Assembly (NCBI GenBank): GCA_021772595.1
Contig: JAJFLS010000099.1
Coordinates: 1 to 6,801 of the forward strand
DNA: 6,801 nt
DNA from: Opitutales bacterium
GTDB lineage: Bacteria > Verrucomicrobiota > Verrucomicrobiia > Opitutales > Opitutaceae
Direction of reading: 5' to 3'
A program made the position numbers and the translations under genes. This document shows, in pieces, positions 1 through 5,259 of this stretch (its first letter is position 1; each line of letters begins with the position of its first letter). Under the pieces are notes generated by a model. The model ran no database searches, was not told the origin of the DNA, and saw only the letters and a program-made list of their open reading frames with translations.

Positions 1-771
1 TACTATTCCCAAGGCGACGGCACCTTCAAACAACCCGAGGTCAATGACCAGATCGCCCGAACCGGCTGGTCCTGGGGAGTCGTCACAGTGGATTTCGACA
101 ATGACGGCAATTTGGATTTCTACGTGGCAAACGGGCACGACAGCAACACCACCTCAAAGGACTACTGCACCAGCTACTGGACCGACGACATCTACCGCGG
201 ATCGTCGCAGGAAAGTCCCCTATTCGACGATTACTTTTCCGAGAAACTGGGCATCAAGGAGGACAATGGAATTTCCTGGAATGGCTTTGAACACAATTTT
301 CTCTTTATGCCGATGTCCGATGGCTCGACGCGCAATCTCTCCTTTCTCGCCGGCGTAGCCCTCGAAAATGACAGCCGCATGGTGATAGCCGACGATGTCA
401 ACTTGGATGGCAAACTGGACCTGATCATCGACTCCAATCCTCCGAATTGGAATCCACAGACCCAAGGAAATACGCTCGAAGTGTACTTGAATCAAATGCC
501 TTCGACCGGAAATTTCATCGGCGTTCGCCTTCAGGACAAAGCCGGAGCACCCTCAGCGACCGCCGCCAAGATCGTAATCTCCACCGGAGGCCGAATTCAG
601 GCCGCAGCCAACGTCAACGGCGATTCCTACGAATCGCAACACGCCTCCACCAAACACTTCGGCATCGGAAACAACGACAAGGTCGACTACATCGAAGTAA
701 CCTGGATAAACGGCTCCAAGAAGCGCGTCGAAAACCCAGCCGTTAACCAATACCACTTGATCGAATTTTAG
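1..771 (+). CDS. FG-GAP/VCBS repeat protein with C-terminal ASPIC/UnbV domain (5' partial)
   Basis: The reading frame is open from the first base and ends at TAG 769-771, leaving 256 visible residues; the start lies upstream of the window. Two Asp-rich FG-GAP loops are visible, DFDNDGNLD (residues 31-39) and DVNLDGKLD (132-140). They match the D-x-D/N-x-D-G-x-x-D calcium-binding pattern of beta-propeller blades. The first residues (QGDGTF) are the usual inter-blade linker. From about residue 170 to the end lies an ASPIC/UnbV domain, marked by NFIGVRL, the SYESQ...KHFGIG segment, IEVTWINGSKK and a terminal YHLIEF. In this family such proteins are exported and act at the cell surface or outside the cell, in adhesion or unknown binding roles. 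No enzyme motif is visible. An insertion of about 60 residues (47-105) with many aromatic and acidic residues separates the two loops. It reads in the same direction as the next gene, which has the same domain type, but a gap of about 300 bp makes a shared transcript uncertain. Domain call is secure; function is not known. Confidence 0.9.
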   Translation, partial: YYSQGDGTFKQPEVNDQIARTGWSWGVVTVDFDNDGNLDFYVANGHDSNTTSKDYCTSYWTDDIYRGSSQESPLFDDYFSEKLGIKEDNGISWNGFEHNFLFMPMSDGSTRNLSFLAGVALENDSRMVIADDVNLDGKLDLIIDSNPPNWNPQTQGNTLEVYLNQMPSTGNFIGVRLQDKAGAPSATAAKIVISTGGRIQAAANVNGDSYESQHASTKHFGIGNNDKVDYIEVTWINGSKKRVENPAVNQYHLIEF

Positions 772-843
772 GAATTCGACAACGCCCTCGATAAACAACT
801 AAATCAGTTGAACCATCAAATTGTATTCGAGCTAATCAATTCG

Positions 844-1027
844 AACCTATTGTCTCGCAGAGACACCTATTTGCCTCGACTTGTCTCGGCGTAGCAGCGC
901 GAAGACGGAAGAGGCAACAAGCGAGGAACGAGCGTTGTTTGAAATTGTGTTTCTTTTAACATCGCTCTCTCCGTTCGCTATTTCCTTCCTGCGTCAGGAA
1001 ATAGGTGTCTCTGCGAGCCAATAGGTT
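844..1027. repeat. 184-bp element bounded by 29-bp imperfect inverted repeats
   Basis: Bases 844-872 and 999-1027 are reverse complements at 28 of 29 positions by eye. Each arm itself contains a small palindrome: TGTCTC-GCA-GAGACA at 851-865 is perfect, and the copy at 1006-1020 has one mismatch. Further stems lie inside: TTGCCTC (871-877) with GAGGCAA (911-917) plus imperfect inner pairing, AACAA (916-920) with TTGTT (935-939), and TTCCTG-CGT-CAGGAA at 986-1000. The last overlaps an alternative stem, CTATTTCC (978-985) with GGAAATAG (997-1004). No reading frame of note lies inside and no target-site duplication is seen next to the arms. It fills most of the gap between the two FG-GAP genes. 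It could be a MITE-like non-autonomous element, a REP/BIME-type repeat or a structured untranslated region. The repeat is directly visible; its nature is inference. Confidence 0.8.
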
Positions 1028-1068
1028 TGAGATTTCAAGGGTTTCCATTTTTCTGAGAATTGTTTCCA

Positions 1069-3279
1069 ATGTTCCGGTCATTACTCACCCTCGTCCTGCT
1101 AAGCGCTTGCGTCTTTAGTCCCCTACCTTCCTTCGCTTCCGACGAGGAAACGAAGAAGATGGTCGAGCGCCTGGTCGCAATAGAACGTACGCAGAACCCG
1201 GCCAACAATGGCTATCTGAACGATCAACGCGCGACCTACATGAAGGGGGCCCTGTCGAACAGCAAACCGATGGGCGAGCAGATCATGGAACGCTATCAAC
1301 TGGCGCAGGAATATGTGCGGGCCAACCAAAACGGGGAAGCCATCGCCGTAATCGAAGAAATTCATTCCAAGATTACCCATATCCCAAAGGAAAGCATTCG
1401 GGCGATTCTCCGGGATTTTAATAATCTCTTGGCTCTGGCCTGGATCCGCTTTGGCGAACAGGAAAACTGCGTCCAGAATCATACCTCGGATTCCTGCCTG
1501 TTTCCCATATCCGGAAACGGAATCCACCAACTGACACGTGGATCGACCGAAGCAACCAAAGTTCTGTTGGAACATCTCAAATCCGACCCCGAGGACCTGG
1601 AAGCGCGATGGTTGCTGAATCTCGCTGCGATGACCTTGGGAACCTATCCAGAAACCGTGCCCCCTCAATTCCGCGTCCCACCTCAAGCCCTCGAATCGGA
1701 TTTCGACCTACCGCGCTTTACGGACATCGCTCCCGCCGCGGGAATCGCCATCAACGGCCTAGCCGGTGGCGGCGCTATGACGGATTTCAATAACGACGGT
1801 TTTCTAGACCTTATGGTTTCTTCCTGGTCCCTAAAAGATCAAGTCCATCTCCTCATCAACAAAGGCGACGGCAGCTTCGAAGACCAAAGCGAATCAGCGG
1901 GAATCCTGGGCATCACCGGGGGGCTCAACATGCAATACGCCGACTATGACAACGACGGCGACTCGGATGTCTTGGTTCTGCGTGGGGCCTGGCTATTCGG
2001 AGCGGGACACCACCCCAACTCTCTCCTGCACAACAATGGAGACGGCACTTTCAGCGACGTCACCGAATCAGCCGGCCTTCTGAGCTTTCGTCCAACGCAA
2101 ACAGCCGCCTGGGCGGATTTCAATAACGACGGCTGGCTCGACCTCTATATAGGAAACGAACAAACCGAACAAGATCCGCACCCCTGCGAATTGTACCTAA
2201 ATAATAAAGACGGCACTTTTTCCGAACATGCCGCCGAAGCTGGCATCACCGTGAACGCCTGGGTAAAAGGCGTCACTAGCGGCGATTTCGACAACAACGG
2301 CTGGCCCGACCTCTATGTCTCCGTATTGGACGGTCCTAATAAACTGTTCCGAAATATGGGGTTGGACTCCAGCGGCCTCGCCTTCGAAGACGTCTCGCAA
2401 AAAGCAGGCGTCACCGAACCCGTCAGTTCCTTCCCTTGCTGGTTCTGGGATTACGATAACGATGGCTGGGAGGATTTGTTTGTCGCAGGATACCAACTGG
2501 GCGGCATCAGCGCGGTGACCGCCTCCTATATGGGGAAAAAATCTGAAATTGAAACGCCTCGAATTTACCGCAACCAAGGAGACGGCACCTTCGAAGACGT
2601 ATCCGCCTCCGCAGGACTAGAGCAATGCTGGCTCCCGATGGGGTCCAATTTCGGCGATTTGGACAATGACGGCTTTCTTGATTTCTATGTGGGTACAGGC
2701 GACCCATCGATGGATGTCATTATGCCCAACAAAATGTATCGCAACAACGGCGGTAGAACCTTCCAGGACGTAACCACCTCGGGAGGATTCGGTCACCTGC
2801 AGAAAGGGCACGCGGTGTCCTTTGGCGACTTCGACAACGATGGCGACCAAGACGTGCACACCGTCATGGGCGGAGCCTACTCGGGAGATCGCTATATGAA
2901 TGCCCTCTTCGAAAACCCTGGGAACGAGAATAAATGGCTCAAGCTCAAGCTAGTGGGCGACCGTTCGAACCGTGGTGCCTATGGCACACGTATCCACGTC
3001 CAGATACAAACGCCCAATGGCCCCCGATCGATTTACAAAACCGTAGGCACCGGAAGCAGTTTCGGCGGCAACCCGGCGCGGCAAGAGATAGGGTTGGGAA
3101 ATGCCGAATCCATTGAATCAATCGCTATTTCGTGGCCCACATCCAAAACCACGCAGGTCTTCGAAAACGTGGAGTTCAACCAAGCCTACCGTATCCACGA
3201 AGGTGCGACATCTCTTGAGTCGATCCAATACCCAAAACTAAATCCACAGGAAAAGCCTGCTCACGCCCACCAGCATTAG
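1069..3279 (+). CDS. Exported FG-GAP/VCBS repeat protein with ASPIC/UnbV domain (CRTAC1-like)
   Basis: I chose ATG 1069 (736 aa) over an in-frame TTG at 1060, because the ATG places a short basic n-region directly before the hydrophobic stretch. Neither start has a clear ribosome binding site. Residues 1-23 form a signal peptide; both a lipobox (L-S-A-C14) and an SFA cleavage site after residue 23 are possible. Residues about 25-215 are mainly helical and TPR-like, with a Cys pair (C134, C143) in ENCVQNHTSDSCLFPI and the segment ARWLLNLAAMTLGTYP. Seven Asp-rich loops of the DxDxDG type follow at 239-247, 292-300, 350-358, 406-414, 461-469, 530-538 and 587-595. Most are preceded by a GDGTF-x-D-x-x-SAG linker, consistent with a seven-bladed beta-propeller binding calcium. 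An ASPIC/UnbV domain spans about 624-712, followed by a tail ending HAHQH. By family it acts in the periplasm, on the surface or outside the cell; ligand unknown. It has no enzyme motif. The gene converges on the ATPase gene. Confidence 0.93.
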   Translation: MFRSLLTLVLLSACVFSPLPSFASDEETKKMVERLVAIERTQNPANNGYLNDQRATYMKGALSNSKPMGEQIMERYQLAQEYVRANQNGEAIAVIEEIHSKITHIPKESIRAILRDFNNLLALAWIRFGEQENCVQNHTSDSCLFPISGNGIHQLTRGSTEATKVLLEHLKSDPEDLEARWLLNLAAMTLGTYPETVPPQFRVPPQALESDFDLPRFTDIAPAAGIAINGLAGGGAMTDFNNDGFLDLMVSSWSLKDQVHLLINKGDGSFEDQSESAGILGITGGLNMQYADYDNDGDSDVLVLRGAWLFGAGHHPNSLLHNNGDGTFSDVTESAGLLSFRPTQTAAWADFNNDGWLDLYIGNEQTEQDPHPCELYLNNKDGTFSEHAAEAGITVNAWVKGVTSGDFDNNGWPDLYVSVLDGPNKLFRNMGLDSSGLAFEDVSQKAGVTEPVSSFPCWFWDYDNDGWEDLFVAGYQLGGISAVTASYMGKKSEIETPRIYRNQGDGTFEDVSASAGLEQCWLPMGSNFGDLDNDGFLDFYVGTGDPSMDVIMPNKMYRNNGGRTFQDVTTSGGFGHLQKGHAVSFGDFDNDGDQDVHTVMGGAYSGDRYMNALFENPGNENKWLKLKLVGDRSNRGAYGTRIHVQIQTPNGPRSIYKTVGTGSSFGGNPARQEIGLGNAESIESIAISWPTSKTTQVFENVEFNQAYRIHEGATSLESIQYPKLNPQEKPAHAHQH

Positions 3280-3517
3280 GCCGAGCGCTTGGCAGTTCGT
3301 CTCTCTGAGGCGACAACCCTATCCCGCCGAACGACGAACCCGTATTCTACGCCGATTGACCCGCCGGATCCAACTATCCCAACGGGGAAGCATCGAAGCG
3401 TGCTGCCCCAAGCCTCGCGCAGCAAACGCTCGATCCCAACAGCTCATTTCCGCGAAATCGACGGAATCGTGATTTCATTGAGAACGCGCCCTAGCGAATT
3501 TTGAGTTTGAGAAACGG
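3280..3517. other. Convergent intergenic region, no gene or clear terminator
   Basis: The stretch separates the stop codons of two converging genes. I looked for a bidirectional terminator and found only weak pairings: GCC/GGC around 3280-3293, and GTTCGTC (3295-3301) with GACGAAC (3333-3339) across a 31-nt loop. Neither is followed by a T-tract. A 71-codon open frame from a TTG at 3289 has no start signal or family resemblance and is not called. Confidence 0.6.
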
Positions 3518-4732
3518 CTAAAGAAGTTGAGACAGAAAAGTTTTAGCAGGAACCACAACTGGTTTCTCTATCGAAAAACAATCTACATCTTTGTAGGGCA
3601 GCTCGACGACGACTTGAAACGCGTGCGAAGCCTTGATCAGCTTTTGAAAGTATTCCAGCTGAGGCGATAGATGCGTGTCGCTCGTTTTCACCTCCACAAG
3701 AAACCATGGTTCGCTCTCTCGGGTAACGACGAAATCGACCTCCCGCTTTTCCTTCGTTCGGATGAAGTATAGACCGAATTCGCCGAGCCCCATATCGTTC
3801 CATCCTTCAACAGCTTTCATCAGAGCGTTTGCTACGAAATTTTCGCTGCGCTTTCCGACGTCCGAAAGGCTAGACCAATCGTTAAGAAATAGCTTGGGCT
3901 CCTTAGCGATAGATCGAGAGATATTCTTGGTCCATGGGCGCAATCTGAAGCAGAACGAGAGCTGCTCCAACAGAGTCAACCATCTCTGGATCGATTCTAC
4001 GGATGCCCTAATTATTTTGGCCAGGGAAGAGTAATTCAGCAATGAACCCGCATTGAGAACGACTAGTTCCGCAAGCAGCTCTATTTTCAATACATCGAAC
4101 CCTTTCCCCAATGTACGAATATCCTCCTGAAAGAGCCGGTCTTGACGAGATCGGCTCCACTGTCGATGGAATCGCGTGTTCGATTTAAGCAGCGGCTCGG
4201 GAAACCCGCCAAACCTCAATAGACTTTGCCACAGATCATCGTTCAATTCGCGAGGGGCGCGAATGAGCCGCTCATCGAATTCAGTCCAAAGCAATTCAGC
4301 AACCGAAAGCGGAAACATCTGCAAATGGAAATACCGGCCCAAAAGGCTATCTCCTCCCTTTCGAAACGTATCCAACCGAGCGCTACCGGTGGCCAGTATG
4401 TCCCATTTCAATTCATGATACGCATCATAGAAACCCTTCAGAAAATTCTTCCAGTCAGCGTATTTATGAAGCTCGTCGAATACAATTGTCTGATGAGGTT
4501 CGCTTCCCAAGTTCGCGGACAAGCTCCGTTGCCCCTCAAGGATGGCAAGTCGATCTTCTTGAAGGTCCCAATTGAGGTAATGAAAGCGTTCACCCTCTCC
4601 AATCGCCTTGCCAACCGTGGTCTTGCCCACCTGTCGCGCCCCCGAGACGAGAAGCATCTGCTCGTTGCGCTGAAAGTGATCCTTGACCATTGATTCGTAG
4701 ACGCGATCCATATTGGCCAATTTAAGATACAT
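3518..4732 (-). CDS. AAA ATPase with C-terminal DUF4143 nuclease-like domain
   Basis: The N-terminal P-loop ATPase shows Walker A in SGARQVGKTT (residues 30-39), Walker B in TIVFDELHK (82-90), a sensor-like ATGSAR (114-119), the GRYF...FPLSVAEL box (132-147) and GGFPEP (175-180). These are the landmarks of the COG1373 ATPase family. The C-terminal part is DUF4143, with a PD-(D/E)xK-like signature: E297 in KRSENFV, D333 in REVDFVV and E348-V-K350 in FLVEVKT. All three positions are kept, so a metal-dependent nuclease fold is plausible. At 404 aa it has the usual full length. The physiological role of the family is not established; it is cytoplasmic, as no signal or membrane segment is seen. 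ATG 4732 gives the full frame, but ATG 4711 (MDRVYES, residue 8) may be the true start, as family members usually begin close to the RxYE segment and neither ATG has a good Shine-Dalgarno. The gene stands alone: no antitoxin, methylase or other partner sits beside it. Family call is strong, function uncertain. Confidence 0.93.
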   Translation of the reverse strand: MYLKLANMDRVYESMVKDHFQRNEQMLLVSGARQVGKTTVGKAIGEGERFHYLNWDLQEDRLAILEGQRSLSANLGSEPHQTIVFDELHKYADWKNFLKGFYDAYHELKWDILATGSARLDTFRKGGDSLLGRYFHLQMFPLSVAELLWTEFDERLIRAPRELNDDLWQSLLRFGGFPEPLLKSNTRFHRQWSRSRQDRLFQEDIRTLGKGFDVLKIELLAELVVLNAGSLLNYSSLAKIIRASVESIQRWLTLLEQLSFCFRLRPWTKNISRSIAKEPKLFLNDWSSLSDVGKRSENFVANALMKAVEGWNDMGLGEFGLYFIRTKEKREVDFVVTRESEPWFLVEVKTSDTHLSPQLEYFQKLIKASHAFQVVVELPYKDVDCFSIEKPVVVPAKTFLSQLL

Positions 4733-4774
4733 CTAAATTTGGTCAAGTCCAATTTAAGATTCATCTGAAAATGG
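4717..4774. repeat. Two imperfect 26-bp direct repeats over the ATPase gene start
   Basis: Copies lie at 4717-4742 and 4749-4774, separated by TCAAGT (period 32 bp). They agree at 22 of 26 positions, both beginning CCAATTTAAGAT and ending TGG. Each copy also has rough dyad symmetry (CCAA...TTGG), as an operator might. On the minus strand each copy contains ATG-(A/T)AT-CTT-AAA-TTG, so the ATPase start codon context is duplicated 32 bp upstream in a different frame. The left copy covers the first codons of the longer ATPase frame. Confidence 0.8.
4719..4746 (-). promoter_or_regulatory. Candidate sigma-70-like promoter for a leaderless ATPase transcript
   Basis: On the minus strand TTGACC (4746-4741) and TAAATT (4724-4719) are 16 nt apart. 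Seven nucleotides after the -10-like box comes the A of ATG 4711, exactly where transcription would be expected to begin. This predicts a leaderless mRNA starting at the second in-frame Met, which would explain the lack of a ribosome binding site. The -10 is not a strong consensus match and the region is AT-rich, so chance is possible. Confidence 0.4.
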
Positions 4775-5004
4775 CCCTATCATTACCATGCGAGCGACTA
4801 CTGAGATCACGATCGCTTCAGATGCCTGTAGAAATCGATCGATCTGCCCCACCATATACAAGGGCAACGAAACGAGATCATATCCAACCTCCGAATCTCG
4901 TCCCTTCATAGTAATGCGGCGCTTGGCACGCATAAGCGATCTTTCTTATTCTTTTATCAATGTGAAAAATCCGACGAAGAATCGGAGCTTCCGACAAGCC
5001 CCCC

Positions 5005-5094
5005 TCACCCGACTGACGGGTCAGCGCCCCGTCCTACATCTCCCAATTGTAGGTCGCCGCGCCGAGGTGACAACCTTCTACCCACCGACGGGGC
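5005..5094. repeat. GC-rich folded block, possible dispersed intergenic repeat
   Basis: TCACC (5005-5009) can pair with GGTGA (5066-5070), enclosing two perfect hairpins: GACGGG (5015-5020) with CCCGTC (5028-5033), and CTACA (5034-5038) with TGTAG (5048-5052). The middle segment GCCCCGTC (5026-5033) can instead pair with GACGGGGC (5087-5094), an 8-bp perfect alternative. The wording around GTAGGTCGCCGCGCCGAGGT resembles intergenic repeats that I recall from marine Opitutae, but this is memory and not a comparison. Confidence 0.5.
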
Positions 5095-5168
5095 CATCGA
5101 TGCTTTAGCAAAATCGGATGAGAATCTAAGCGGAACCCCATTTCCTCTCCCCCGCTCTCAGCCCAAAC

Positions 5169-5199
5169 AAAAAAAGGCGCCCAGTCGAAGCTGGGCGCC
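5169..5199 (-). terminator. Rho-independent terminator of the TonB-dependent receptor gene
   Basis: GGCGCCCAG (5176-5184) and CTGGGCGCC (5191-5199) form a perfect 9-bp GC-rich stem with a 6-nt loop. Read on the minus strand the stem is followed by seven T residues (5175-5169), then GTTTG. It lies about 60 bp after the receptor stop codon, the expected place. On the plus strand no T-tract follows, so it works for the minus strand only. Confidence 0.92.
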
Positions 5200-5259
5200 C
5201 ATCACACACTACTAAACGACATGAACTACAAATTCATTATACAAGACAGCGATGGCCGA

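Larger units (their letters stand above)
4733..5259. other. Intergenic region of about 530 bp without a credible gene
   Basis: Between the starts and ends of two minus-strand genes this stretch holds the upstream repeat copy (4749-4774), a GC-rich folded block (about 5005-5094) and an intrinsic terminator (5169-5199). A 106-codon plus-strand open frame at 4788-5108 runs through the folded block, has no ribosome binding site or recognisable domain, and is Arg/Pro/Thr-rich in the manner of chance frames. The part from about 4780 to 5000 shows nothing I can assign. Confidence 0.65.

Noticed and set aside
1123..1686. A 187-codon minus-strand open frame opposite the second FG-GAP gene
   Set aside because: It is antisense to the signal peptide and conserved N-terminal region; no start signal or family resemblance.
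4226..4693. A 155-codon plus-strand open frame opposite the ATPase
   Set aside because: It overlaps the ATPase Walker region on the other strand; the ATPase motifs settle the coding strand.
4717..4774. CRISPR-like reading of the two direct repeats
   Set aside because: Only two imperfect copies with a 6-nt spacer, and no cas genes; not a CRISPR array.
4920..4955. CGCTT/AAGCG hairpin followed by a T-rich run on the plus strand
   Set aside because: The stem is only 5 bp with a 9-nt loop, and no plus-strand gene ends nearby that would need a terminator.
4788..5108. A 106-codon plus-strand open frame in the intergenic region
   Set aside because: It has no ribosome binding site, runs through the folded repeat-like block and has the composition of a chance frame.
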